Made by a program: the position numbers and the translations under genes
Notes under the pieces: model-generated
Database searches by the model: none
What the model was told of the DNA's origin: nothing
The model's input: only the letters and a program-made list of their open reading frames with translations
DNA from: JAOABV01 sp039801465
GTDB lineage: Bacteria; Hydrothermota; Tepidihabitantia; Tepidihabitantales; CAIPLT01
Assembly: GCA_039801465.1 (NCBI GenBank)
Contig: JBDRUT010000008.1
Coordinates: forward strand, 1-64,000
Direction of reading: 5' to 3'
DNA: 64,000 nt
Part shown: positions 17,767 to 25,602 of the stretch, in pieces
Layout: every line of letters begins with the position of its first letter
Numbering within the stretch: position 1 is the first letter of the stretch

Positions 17767-17795
17767 ATCATAATCTCCAAATCAGAACTTGTCAA
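17767..17795 (-). promoter_or_regulatory. rmlD promoter, leaderless type
   Basis: On the minus strand: TTGACA (17795-17790), 17 nt, TATGAT (17772-17767), 7 nt, ATG (17759). The -35 is perfect and the -10 has five of six consensus bases. Initiation would fall at or one base before the start codon. Confidence 0.7.
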
Positions 17796-18052
17796 CTTAT
17801 TGCTTTTAAATATGAGAACCTATCTTTTTAATAAACATAATAATGGAAGTCTACCCAATAATATTTTTGCTTATAAAGATTTTGAAATACTGATTTTTTT
17901 GTTTCTGCACTTTTTCAAAAGTCAATTTTGCCATTGAAGTAATTGAATTATACTGCTTTCTTGTATCTTTTTAAATACGAAATCACAACAAGCTAATGCG
18001 AATTGCGGACATTTTCAATTATACATTTTTTAGAACCTAATGCGAATTTTTC

Positions 18053-18080
18053 TTGACAATACTTAAACTTATGCTAAACT
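18053..18080 (+). promoter_or_regulatory. Promoter of the ferritin-like pair, leaderless type
   Basis: TTGACA (18053-18058), 16 nt, TAAACT (18075-18080), 6 nt, ATG (18087). No ribosome-binding site lies before the start codon. Confidence 0.6.
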
Positions 18081-18086
18081 TTTTAT

Positions 18087-18578
18087 ATGCAAACTTTTTA
18101 CTCCGCTGTAGAAGTAATTGAAATGGCAATAAAAACCGAAGAGACCGGATTTGCTTTCTATACCAATGCCGCTAAGACAACTCGACCTAAGTCCTTAGCA
18201 TCGCTCTTTGCGAAACTAGCACAGGAAGAAAAAAAACATAAAAAGTTCTTTAATGACCTTTTTCAAATCGTAAAACACGGACCAGCAACAATACCATTTG
18301 ACTGGGAGGAAACCGGTTTATATCTTAAAGCGATTACTGATTCTAAATTCTTTTTAGGTAAAGATAAAGCATTGAGTCTCATCAAACGAGTAAGAACTCC
18401 AAAAGCGTTATTAGATTATGCCCTATCATTTGAAAAAGAAACCTTACTTTTCTATAGCGAGATTAAAAATTTTGTTAAACTTGATGAGCAAGATATTGTT
18501 AGTAAAATTATTGAGCAAGAGAAAGAACACATTCGTAAATTGTCTCAAGAAAAGCAAGCACTGATAAAAAAGATATGA
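18087..18578 (+). CDS. Ferritin-like diiron protein (rubrerythrin type, no rubredoxin domain)
   Basis: The 163-aa all-helical protein has the repeated E / E-x-x-H pattern of a ferritin-like diiron site: Glu near 19 (KTEETGFAFY), E48-x-x-H51 (QEEKKHKKFF), Glu in FEKETLLFY and E-x-x-H in EQEKEHIRKL. Rubrerythrins remove peroxide; the C-terminal rubredoxin domain that usually supplies electrons is missing. It overlaps the next ferritin-like gene by 4 bp. A role in peroxide defence or iron handling is inferred from the family. Confidence 0.8.
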   Translation: MQTFYSAVEVIEMAIKTEETGFAFYTNAAKTTRPKSLASLFAKLAQEEKKHKKFFNDLFQIVKHGPATIPFDWEETGLYLKAITDSKFFLGKDKALSLIKRVRTPKALLDYALSFEKETLLFYSEIKNFVKLDEQDIVSKIIEQEKEHIRKLSQEKQALIKKI

Positions 18579-19090
18579 AGATTCCTGATGCAATTAAAGC
18601 TTTAGAAACCGCACTTGAAGCAGAAAAACAAGGGTTACAGACATATTTGAATTTCGCATATCAAACCAAAGATGAAAGCGGAAAGAATATGTTCATTCGC
18701 TTAGCTTCTGATGAATTTGAGCATATGACAATTTTAGAAAAACAGAAGATGAGCGTTGCGGAAAAAGAATGTTGGATTAATGTCAAAATTGCTGCATCGG
18801 AGATAGAAAAATTAGTTCCTAAGATTAAAGAGAAGACGAAAAAAGTTCGTGGCACTGAAGGTTTAGACCAATTGTTGGCTTTACGCACGGCATTAGAACT
18901 TGAAGACAATGCAATCAAGTTTTACCGTGAGCAAGAACAGAAAAGCACTGACCCTAAAGCCAAAGAAATGTATCGTCGTCTCAGAAAGATGGAACAAGCT
19001 CATTATGAACTAATTCAAGCCGAAATTGACTACATTGAAAAGACCGGTTTTTGGTTCAATTTACGCGAATTTTCTTTAGAGCTCGAATAA
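18575..19090 (+). CDS. Second ferritin-like diiron protein
   Basis: The 171-aa helical protein has E47-x-x-H50 (SDEFEHMTIL) and a C-terminal EQAHYELIQ, with partner Glu residues in EAEKQGLQTY and LEDNAIKFY. It is the same fold as the upstream gene but only distantly similar. The ATG overlaps the previous stop (ATGA), so the two are translationally coupled and could form mixed oligomers. It also lacks a rubredoxin domain. An IscU-type scaffold follows, giving the region an iron and oxidative-stress flavour. Confidence 0.8.
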   Translation: MKIPDAIKALETALEAEKQGLQTYLNFAYQTKDESGKNMFIRLASDEFEHMTILEKQKMSVAEKECWINVKIAASEIEKLVPKIKEKTKKVRGTEGLDQLLALRTALELEDNAIKFYREQEQKSTDPKAKEMYRRLRKMEQAHYELIQAEIDYIEKTGFWFNLREFSLELE

Positions 19091-19220
19091 ACCTACTAAA
19101 GAGAAATCTCATTATGGCTCAAACAGTAGGCACTGCTAAGCTAATAAGTATAGAGAGAACTAATCGTATTGTTATCTCTTTCATTTATTTTTATTAAGAA
19201 TAACTTCTTACTTCTTTAAT

Positions 19221-19616
19221 ATGTATTCAGAAAAAGTAATGGACCATTTTCGGAATCCACGAAATGTCGGCGAGATTCCGGATGCTGATGGTATTGGCGA
19301 AATCGGTAATCCAGTTTGCGGAGATATGATGACTTTTTATATTAAAGTTAAAGATAACCGTCTAGTTGATGTTAAATTCAAAACATTTGGTTGTGGTGCG
19401 GCAATTGCGGTATCAAGTATGGTTTCAGAGATGGCTAAAGGTAAAACGATTGAAGAAGCTCTCAAAATTACTAACGAGTTGGTCGCTCAGGAATTAGGAG
19501 GACTCCCCCCTAATAAAATGCACTGTTCAAACTTAGGCGCAGATGCATTACACAAAGCAATTGAAGACTATCTTGCCAAACGGAAATCAGACCAGTCTGT
19601 ATCGGAGAAAAAATGA
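19221..19616 (+). CDS. iscU: IscU/NifU-type Fe-S cluster scaffold
   Basis: The 131-aa protein has the three scaffold cysteines and the key Asp: NPVCGD (Cys33, Asp35), FGCGAAIA (Cys58) and MHCSNL (Cys102). It assembles Fe-S clusters and passes them to apoproteins. No cysteine desulfurase gene is in the window. The start at 19221 (MYSEKVMDHF) matches family N-termini but has no ribosome-binding site. Its stop overlaps the ATG of a small zinc-ribbon gene. Confidence 0.92.
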   Translation: MYSEKVMDHFRNPRNVGEIPDADGIGEIGNPVCGDMMTFYIKVKDNRLVDVKFKTFGCGAAIAVSSMVSEMAKGKTIEEALKITNELVAQELGGLPPNKMHCSNLGADALHKAIEDYLAKRKSDQSVSEKK

Positions 19617-19780
19617 AAAAGACAGATTCTCAAGAATGTCGCTGTCCTTATTGCGACCAGCCATTGAATGCACCATTTTGTCTGCCCTGCAAAGTTGAAT
19701 TAACTTATTGCTCAGAATGTAATAAGTTAATCAGTAAAAACGAAAAAATTTGTCCTCATTGTGGTAAACAACAAAAATAG
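19613..19780 (+). CDS. 55-aa zinc-ribbon protein coupled to iscU
   Basis: The ATG at 19613 overlaps the iscU stop (ATGA) and GGAG lies 6 nt upstream. The product is 55 residues with CxxC pairs in CRCPYC, CLPC, CSEC and CPHCGKQQK, enough for two zinc ribbons or a small metal centre. There is no other domain. Tight coupling to the Fe-S scaffold suggests a related job, but the function is unknown. The frame is clean and ends at TAG 19778-19780. Confidence 0.75.
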   Translation: MKKTDSQECRCPYCDQPLNAPFCLPCKVELTYCSECNKLISKNEKICPHCGKQQK

Positions 19781-19814
19781 AATCTTTTTATTGGATAAAT
19801 AAGGGAGGCGAAGT

Positions 19815-20102
19815 ATGGCGATCGTTGATTTTAGTATTGTACCAGTTGGAACGAAAAGTCCAAGCGTAAGTGAGTATGTGAGAGAATGTATCAAACTTAT
19901 TAAAGCCAGTGGACTTCCTTATCATATCGGACCTATGGGAACAAGTGTTGAAGGTGATTTATCTGAAATCTTCAAATTAATCATACGCGTTCACGAGGAG
20001 CAGAAAAAATTGGGTGTGCCCCGAATTCTCACAACTATTAAAATTGATGACCGGTTTGATAAACACCAGACGATGCAAGACAAGATTGATAAAGTAAAGT
20101 GA
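19815..20102 (+). CDS. MTH1187-family thiamine-binding protein
   Basis: The 95-aa protein matches the MTH1187/YkoF-like family: MAIVDFSIVPVGTKSPSVSEYV, then YHIGPMGTSVEGDLSEIF. Family members bind thiamine or its precursors in a small ferredoxin-like fold. A strong GGGAGG site precedes the ATG. No TPP riboswitch-like sequence is evident upstream. It follows the zinc-ribbon gene by 34 bp and may share its transcript. Confidence 0.85.
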   Translation: MAIVDFSIVPVGTKSPSVSEYVRECIKLIKASGLPYHIGPMGTSVEGDLSEIFKLIIRVHEEQKKLGVPRILTTIKIDDRFDKHQTMQDKIDKVK

Positions 20103-20184
20103 ACGCTAAAATCGCTTTTTGACTTTTTCGCAAATTGAGAATTCTTAATATATAAAATCGACTAATCAGCCAATTAAAAAATTG

Positions 20185-20213
20185 TTGACAAAATGTCCAA
20201 AATCAAGTATAAA
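20185..20213 (+). promoter_or_regulatory. Strong promoter before the structured leader
   Basis: TTGACA (20185-20190), exactly 17 nt, TATAAA (20208-20213). Transcription should begin near 20220, just before the structured element and about 230 nt before the LonB-like gene. Confidence 0.75.
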
Positions 20214-20219
20214 CTCTGA

Positions 20220-20366
20220 GAAAACTATGTCTAAAACGAAAATGCCGGCGGCTAGATATAATTCCAAGCAGTTTATTTTAAAGAATTAATTGGGGCACTC
20301 CGGCTCCACTTTTTTATCGAAATAGAAAAGGATTCTTTAAAATATGCTTGATGGCCGCCGGTATTT
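20220..20366 (+). ncRNA. Structured RNA or 5' leader candidate with a junction of two hairpins
   Basis: Stem P1 pairs 20241-20252 (AATGCCGGCGGC) with 20354-20365, 12 bp including one wobble. P2 pairs AAGCA (20266-20270) plus TATTTTAAAGAAT (20274-20286) with 20332-20349, 18 bp with a 3-nt bulge. At the top are P3, GGGGC/GCTCC (20292-20307), and P4, nine pairs capped by a CGAA loop (20309-20330). A strong promoter lies just upstream. It may be a cis-regulator of the protease gene at 20449 or an independent RNA. It matches no family I can recall. Confidence 0.6.
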
Positions 20367-20448
20367 AAATATTATGCTAAAAACAGAAAGCTTTTATTAG
20401 ATAATTAATAAGTAAAATTTATCTGATTTGAGCATTGAGTAGAGAAAA

Positions 20449-22866
20449 ATGAAACAAAATCAATTCGAAGTCCCCTTAGAAAAACTTCGGTTCATTTGTG
20501 ACCCGAATAAATTGAATTTTGAAACTACGGATGAAGTTGAACTCTGCAATGAGATAGTTGGTCAGGACCGAGCAGTCAGGGCATTAAAACTAGGACTTGA
20601 GATTCCAAGTGCTGGCTATCATATCTTTGTTACGGGGTTAGTCGGCACTGGTCGTACAACCACAGTAAAATATCTCTTAGATACCGTGGAAAAAACTAAA
20701 AAGGTTCCTGATGATATTCTCTATGTGAATAATTTTGCTGACCCGGACTCGCCCAAGTTGATTAGATTACCTGCTGGTATGGGTGATAAATTCGCTTGGG
20801 CAATGGATGATTTGATTGAGAATCTTAAGAAAAACATTCCAATGGTTTTGGAAAGTGATACTTATCAAAATCGTCGAAATAAATTGATTGAACATTTTAA
20901 GGCACAATCTTCGGCTTTAGCCTTAGAATTTGAGAAAAAACTGCAAGCAGAAAATTTTGGTATGGTTCAATTATTGCCCATCGCCCAGCCCGAATTAGTC
21001 TATATTTACGAAAACCAGCAATTAAATCTCGAAGGTGTCGCCAGTTTAGTTGCGGAAAATAAAATCACGCGTGAAGAATTTAAGAGAATTCAAGAAAAAT
21101 TCATTAAATTTTCAGAAGAATTAAATGAAGTCTTTAAGAAAATTAAGGAGATAGAAAAAGAAACTCGCGCAAGTTTAGCCAAATTAGAGAAAGATACAAT
21201 TAAACCGGTAGTTCTGGAACAGATCAAAGAAATCAAACAGACATTTGAATCCGAACAAGTATCTCGATACTTAGATGAAGTTGCTCAAGCCGTACTATCC
21301 CATATTGAAAGGTTCATTCCACCTGAGAAAAAAACACATTCAGCATCGGTCGACCAATTTTTAGAATTTAAGGTTAATGTTTTAGTTGACAACTCCGAAA
21401 CTAAAGGTGCGCCGGTAATTTTTGAAACCACACCTACCTATAAAAATCTCTTTGGCACAATTGAACGCGTCTGGGACCGTTCCGGACAATGGCGCACTGA
21501 TTTTACTAAAATTAAAGCCGGTTCGCTCTTAAAAGCTGATGGTGGATTTCTGGTTATAAATGCATTAGATGCACTTTTGGAACCCGGAGTCTGGCCAACC
21601 TTGAAAAGAACTTTGCGTAACCGAATATTAGAGATAACATCTTTTGACCCCTTTACAATGTTTGCCATCTCTGGACTGAAACCCGAACCCATTCCAATTG
21701 ATGTTAAAGTCATAATGATTGGCGATGCCCGAATTTACAATATTTTGTATAACTATGATGAAGATTTCAAAAAAATCTTTAAGGTTCGGGCTGATTTTGA
21801 CTGGGTAATGCAGTTATCCGATGAAACTATCAGACAATATGCTCAGGTTATAAAAACCATTTGTCAAAAAGAAAATTTGCTTGCCTTGGATAAAACCGCA
21901 GTAGCATCTGTCATTGAATATGGTATCCGTTTAGCCGGTCGGAAAAATTACCTCTCCACCCAATTTAATATCATCAACGATATCTTAAAAGAAGCCAACT
22001 ACTGGGCGATAAAAGACCACACAAAAGTTATATCAAGACGACATATTGAAAAAGCAATTGAAGAACGAATTGAGCGGGTTAAATTAATTGAAGATAAAAT
22101 TCAAAAATTGATTGAAGAAGGCACAATCTTTATTGATACTGAAGGTAAAGTTGTTGGACAAGTAAATGGTTTATCAATTTATGATGTCGGAGAATACTCA
22201 TTTGGACGTCCTTCCCGAATCACAGCCAAAATCGGTGTTGGCGCCTCAGGTGTAATTAATATTGAACGCGAAGCCGAACTCTCAGGTCCGATTCACAGTA
22301 AAGGCGTGTTGATTCTTTCTGGTTATCTTCGGTATAAATATGCCCAAGACAAACCACTGGCATTAAGTGCGAGTCTATGTTTTGAACAATCGTATTCTGG
22401 AGTCGAGGGTGATAGCGCCTCATCAGCAGAACTATATGCTTTGCTCTCCAGTATTGCGGAAATTCCGATTCGTCAGGATTTAGCCGTGACCGGTTCAGTC
22501 AATCAAAAAGGCGAAGTGCAACCAATTGGTGGTGTTAACCAAAAAATTGAAGGATTTTTTGCGGTGTGTAAAGCTAAAGGTCTTACTGGAACTCAGGGTG
22601 TTATCATTCCCCATGCTAATATTGAAGATTTAATGTTACGCAAAGATGTCATAGAAGCAGTAAAGCAAAATAAATTTCACATCTATGCGGTAAAAACAAT
22701 TGATGAAGGAATTGAATTATTAACTGGACTTAAAGCCGGAGAAAAAGACGAAAATGGTAATTATCCTCAAGGAACAGTCAACTATTTAGTCAACGAACGG
22801 CTAAAACAATTAGCCCAATATTGGCAAAAATATCAAGGTCTATCATCTGAAAAAAGTAATCTCTAA
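20449..22866 (+). CDS. LonB-like ATP-dependent protease
   Basis: The 805-aa protein has an N-terminal AAA-type domain (Walker A VTGLVGTGRTTTVKYL at 61-76, with Arg where Lys is usual) interrupted by a long coiled-coil insertion (about 150-300). A C-terminal Lon peptidase domain carries the Ser-Lys dyad (Ser656 in VEGDSASSAEL, Lys699 in GGVNQKIEGFF). It belongs to the soluble LonB-like group with an AAA_32 domain, not classical LonA. It probably degrades damaged or regulatory proteins in the cytosol. The gene has a structured leader of about 230 nt and no strong ribosome-binding site. Confidence 0.88.
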   Translation: MKQNQFEVPLEKLRFICDPNKLNFETTDEVELCNEIVGQDRAVRALKLGLEIPSAGYHIFVTGLVGTGRTTTVKYLLDTVEKTKKVPDDILYVNNFADPDSPKLIRLPAGMGDKFAWAMDDLIENLKKNIPMVLESDTYQNRRNKLIEHFKAQSSALALEFEKKLQAENFGMVQLLPIAQPELVYIYENQQLNLEGVASLVAENKITREEFKRIQEKFIKFSEELNEVFKKIKEIEKETRASLAKLEKDTIKPVVLEQIKEIKQTFESEQVSRYLDEVAQAVLSHIERFIPPEKKTHSASVDQFLEFKVNVLVDNSETKGAPVIFETTPTYKNLFGTIERVWDRSGQWRTDFTKIKAGSLLKADGGFLVINALDALLEPGVWPTLKRTLRNRILEITSFDPFTMFAISGLKPEPIPIDVKVIMIGDARIYNILYNYDEDFKKIFKVRADFDWVMQLSDETIRQYAQVIKTICQKENLLALDKTAVASVIEYGIRLAGRKNYLSTQFNIINDILKEANYWAIKDHTKVISRRHIEKAIEERIERVKLIEDKIQKLIEEGTIFIDTEGKVVGQVNGLSIYDVGEYSFGRPSRITAKIGVGASGVINIEREAELSGPIHSKGVLILSGYLRYKYAQDKPLALSASLCFEQSYSGVEGDSASSAELYALLSSIAEIPIRQDLAVTGSVNQKGEVQPIGGVNQKIEGFFAVCKAKGLTGTQGVIIPHANIEDLMLRKDVIEAVKQNKFHIYAVKTIDEGIELLTGLKAGEKDENGNYPQGTVNYLVNERLKQLAQYWQKYQGLSSEKSNL

Positions 22867-22868
22867 AC

Positions 22869-23282
22869 TTATTTAAAATTAACCTTCTCTTTAATTTCGG
22901 CTAAACTTTTTCCTTTTTTAATAATATAACTGTTAATTATCTTAACCACGAAAAATCCCAAAGCCAAGCCAACTCCGCCTAAAATTGCCGAAGATTTATC
23001 ACCGCCAAGATGTTTTCCCAAAAATACACCGATTAAAAATAACATCACCGGTAAACCTAAAACTAAAAGCAGAGATAAAACCCGATGTTTTTCTTTAATT
23101 TCAATCTTCACCCAATCGCCAACTTGAGCATCAATCGAATTATTTAATTCGATGACTTTTTTATTGTTGCCCAAGGGATTACAAATCTTTGCCTGACTAC
23201 AATGAGCACAACCGCCGGTTGGCGTAATTTCAATCTTGGCAATCGTGCCTTTAACTTCAATTATCTTACCAACTTCTTCCAT
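22869..23282 (-). CDS. SoxR-reducing RseC-like membrane protein
   Basis: The 137-aa protein has an N-terminal soluble part with clustered cysteines (CAHCSQAKICNPLG) and two C-terminal membrane segments (LLLVLGLPVMLFLIGVFLG; ILGGVGLALGFFVVKI). This is the RseC/MucC architecture, linked to electron flow from Rnf-like complexes to SoxR or to sigma-E control. The ATG abuts the stop of the upstream lipoprotein gene, and a ferredoxin is the first gene of the same run, which supports a redox role. It converges on the LonB-like gene with only 2 bp between stops. Confidence 0.8.
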   Translation of the reverse strand: MEEVGKIIEVKGTIAKIEITPTGGCAHCSQAKICNPLGNNKKVIELNNSIDAQVGDWVKIEIKEKHRVLSLLLVLGLPVMLFLIGVFLGKHLGGDKSSAILGGVGLALGFFVVKIINSYIIKKGKSLAEIKEKVNFK

Positions 23283-24113
23283 TTATGGCAAAGGTGGAAC
23301 GACTCTTTTACCTCGTGCTCGGCCTGGAGTATTATCAAACACTTCAATTATATGATATATTACCGCAATTGATTGTCGGGGTGACTGACTGTGAAAATAA
23401 TCGTGAATCGTATTAATATATTCAACCACATCTCGCTCATAGGCGGTAAGTTTTGGATTGAGCGGATGCAACATTTGAGCAATGGCTCTCAACTCATAAG
23501 AAGGGAAATCTAAAAAGACAATCGCTACTCCAGGATCAGTCATTTGATTTAAGAAAGTATGGGTTTCAAAATCTGGTGTTGCATATAGTTCTAAAGAGAC
23601 TTGTTTGGTTAGGTCAAAAATATCTTTGCCATTCTTATACAAACTTTCAAGAATTGCAATCTTCTTTTCCATATCGGCATCTGAAGTTGTTTTTAATAGA
23701 TTGAGTATCTCTTTAATTTTTTCCGGCTTCGGTAAAAAACCCATACCTTTAACCGCACAGTTTATTGAAAATTGAGCATCTTTTCTTTTTAAGCCGTGTG
23801 AAGCCACCATCCCATTATGAGCTCCTGCTAAAGATGGCATATCATTTTTGTGGATGCGTTCAATAGTTTCCAACCGCCGTTGAATGCTCCAATCAACAAA
23901 CTTTTCAGGTAGTGCGTGAATCTTAAAACTTTGCCAGCGATTTTCTACTCGGGCGCGGATAATTCCTTGGGAATAGTTTTTTAAGTCAATATTAGTCTGA
24001 ACAAAATAACCGCCTTTTTTCCAAAATTTGCGTTGAGCGTGTTCAAGATTTTGTGAACCTTTACAGCCCAAGACTACTAGTGAGATCATAAATAAACAAA
24101 AAATATTTCTCAT
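23283..24113 (-). CDS. Predicted lipoprotein of unknown function
   Basis: From the ATG at 24113 (MRNIFCLFMISLVVLGC) the signal peptide ends in a lipobox, V-L-G-C17. The mature part is about 260 residues, mainly helical and rich in charged residues, with no motif I recognise. It ends in a basic, proline-rich tail (RARGKRVVPPLP). A GTG at 24122 is an alternative start. It lies between a ferredoxin and an RseC-like gene on the same strand, so envelope-associated redox work is possible but unproven. Confidence 0.65.
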   Translation of the reverse strand: MRNIFCLFMISLVVLGCKGSQNLEHAQRKFWKKGGYFVQTNIDLKNYSQGIIRARVENRWQSFKIHALPEKFVDWSIQRRLETIERIHKNDMPSLAGAHNGMVASHGLKRKDAQFSINCAVKGMGFLPKPEKIKEILNLLKTTSDADMEKKIAILESLYKNGKDIFDLTKQVSLELYATPDFETHTFLNQMTDPGVAIVFLDFPSYELRAIAQMLHPLNPKLTAYERDVVEYINTIHDYFHSQSPRQSIAVIYHIIEVFDNTPGRARGKRVVPPLP

Positions 24114-24169
24114 TATCAACACATCTGAGATACCAGTTAAACTTCTTTATATTTAAAAATTCGTCGAGA

Positions 24170-24358
24170 TTATTCTTCGATTTTAATTGCTGAAGTTGGG
24201 CAATCTTCTGCGGCTTGTCGAGCACATTCTTCAGCACCAGGTGCAATAATTTCTTGTTTCGCTTTTGCGGTATCGCCGTCCATTTCAAAAATATCAGGAC
24301 ACGATGTCACGCAAAGCTCACAGCCCGTACATAATTCTTTATCAACACTAACTTTCAT
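24170..24358 (-). CDS. Single-cluster [4Fe-4S] ferredoxin
   Basis: The 62-aa protein has CTGCELCVTSCP at residues 10-21 and CPTSAI near the C-terminus, the pattern of one [4Fe-4S] cluster. AEECARQAAED fills the place of a second cluster. It is a soluble electron carrier. A strong AAAGGAG site precedes the ATG. It heads a run with the lipoprotein and RseC-like genes. The leader carries two identical 12-mers, described separately. Confidence 0.9.
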   Translation of the reverse strand: MKVSVDKELCTGCELCVTSCPDIFEMDGDTAKAKQEIIAPGAEECARQAAEDCPTSAIKIEE

Positions 24359-24376
24359 ATTATCTCCTTTACTAAT

Positions 24377-24452
24377 TTAGTAATATTAGATTTATAAAAT
24401 TAGTAATATTAAGCCTATAAAATATGTTAGAAAAAAATAGAAGAATTGTCAA
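24377..24452 (-). promoter_or_regulatory. Ferredoxin promoter and leader with twin 12-mers
   Basis: On the minus strand: TTGACA (24452-24447), 17 nt, TAACAT (24429-24424). Start of transcription is expected near 24417. In the leader the + strand sequence TTAGTAATATTA occurs exactly twice, at 24377-24388 and 24400-24411, 23 bp apart. This could be a regulator site, for instance iron- or redox-responsive, or an RNA element. Confidence 0.5.
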
Positions 24453-24681
24453 GACTGAAATACGACTTGCAGTTAAATCCGTCGGGATAAGAAATTTTTT
24501 CGCATAATAAACCATTTTTAAGAAAGTCAATTTTATCTTCGCACCACATACAAAATATACCAACCCCGTGCAGAATGAAATACACTTCCTTGTCATACTC
24601 TTTAGTATCTTTTAGCAGGTCTGATTGGCGATCTTGACATGGTTGAGAAGCGAGAAGCAAGATATAAGAGAGAAGAAGCAA
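24427..24681 (-). CDS. Orphan reading frame of unknown origin
   Basis: An 84-codon frame rich in Cys and aromatic residues (GIFCMWCEDKIDFL, KISYPDGFNCKSYF). I do not recognise it. It ends inside the ferredoxin promoter and has no ribosome-binding site. It could be a decayed gene next to repeat A copy 3, or chance. The DNA from 24700 to 24795 to its right is a purine-rich, degenerate 10-bp repeat (AAATAGAAAY). Confidence 0.2.
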   Translation of the reverse strand: MLLLSYILLLASQPCQDRQSDLLKDTKEYDKEVYFILHGVGIFCMWCEDKIDFLKNGLLCEKISYPDGFNCKSYFSLDNSSIFF

Positions 24682-24840
24682 AAATTAAAGACATAAAGTC
24701 ATAAAGCAGAATAAGAGACTGCTAGAGATTGATAGAGATTAATGGAAATTGAGAGAACTAAATAGAAATAAATAGAAACAAATAGAAATTATTTGGAAGT
24801 ATCTATAGATTTTTACAACCGGAAGCAGGGAAGAGCCTAA

Positions 24841-25072
24841 TCGGTTATCCAATAGATAATTGGGTCCGTAACAGAGCTGATAATCCGATTAATTGTTTAG
24901 AAGACAAAGGATTAGATGATCCAATCCGTAATCCAGAAGGTAAGCTGGGGGGCAAGCCCCTGGGCAAGCCACTCGGCTGCCCCTCGGCTTGTCCGGAGGA
25001 TTGCTCTTTAGACTGCGGATTATATTACGGAACCTACCCAGTCCTCCATTCAGAACGAATATTGAATAGCCA
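24841..25072 (-). repeat. Intergenic repeat family A, copy 3
   Basis: It aligns with copy 1 along its length: TCGGTTATCC, ATAGATAATTG, AAGACAAAGG, then 12-bp units (24939-25003) such as GGCAAGCCCCTG and GGCAAGCCACTC, followed by GGCTTG. A gap of one base in the same unit (an 11-mer before GGCTTG) is shared with copy 1. This argues for a fixed architecture, not random GC-rich DNA. Confidence 0.75.
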
Positions 25073-25278
25073 AGGGGAAAAGGTAAAACTTCCAAGAAAC
25101 CGCATATGCTTCTTGTTTTCATAAGTAAAAAGAAATCGGGTAATCTTTTTGTCTGGACATCAATTTATAGATTTAGTTAAAATCTTGTCTGATATTAAAA
25201 TATTTCGCTTCTAACTCACATGGCATTGTTCATAATAACTATAGAATTCTTCATTTATCTCTGTCAATTTCTATTTTC

Positions 25279-25316
25279 AAAGAACTCTGCGAAAGTCAAT
25301 TTTCGCTAAGGAAAAC
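25279..25316 (+). repeat. Repeat family C hairpin module
   Basis: AGAACTCTGCGAAAG followed by TCAATTTTCGCT matches the terminal module of the family C copies at 12835-12862 and 38552-38580. GCGAAA and TTTCGC form its stem. Nothing else is recognisable from 25073 to 25440. Confidence 0.5.
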
Positions 25317-25448
25317 TCTAAATTTATCCTGTTTTCTATATCTTCAGTGTCTTCGCAGAACACTTTTTTTCAGAACTCACTTTTTTAGAGTGCCGAACAA
25401 AACAAGTCTCTTAGAAAGTTGGTATTAAAAATATTAAAATAAGGATTG

Positions 25449-25490
25449 TTGACAAGAATAATTTATCACTTAAAATATAGCATGATAAAT
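25449..25490 (+). promoter_or_regulatory. SLC13 promoter overlapped by a perfect inverted repeat
   Basis: TTGACA (25449-25454), 16 nt, TAAAAT (25471-25476). ATTTATCA (25461-25468) and TGATAAAT (25483-25490) form a perfect 8-bp inverted repeat with half-site centres 22 bp apart, flanking the -10 and covering the start site. This is a typical layout for a dimeric repressor. Confidence 0.6.
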
Positions 25491-25602
25491 TACAAGTGGC
25501 ATAGGATTTCATTAATTGAAATTTATTATCGGAAAATCTAATAATGAAAAAAAACCGACTCATCTTTCTAATTTTACATAGAAACCATGCGAGATAAAAA
25601 TT

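Noticed and set aside
19815..20102. TPP riboswitch upstream of the thiamine-binding protein
   Set aside because: Only 34 bp separate it from the preceding gene, and no CTGAGA or ACCTGATC-type THI-box words are present.
23283..24113. Frameshift or fusion with the RseC-like gene
   Set aside because: The lipoprotein stop (TAA) directly precedes the RseC-like ATG. The two products have distinct signals and composition, so this is simple gene abutment.
24841..25072. Integron attC-like site or phage attachment site
   Set aside because: The element is palindromic but lacks recognisable R-box cores. No integrase gene is in the window, and the copies are not next to gene cassettes.
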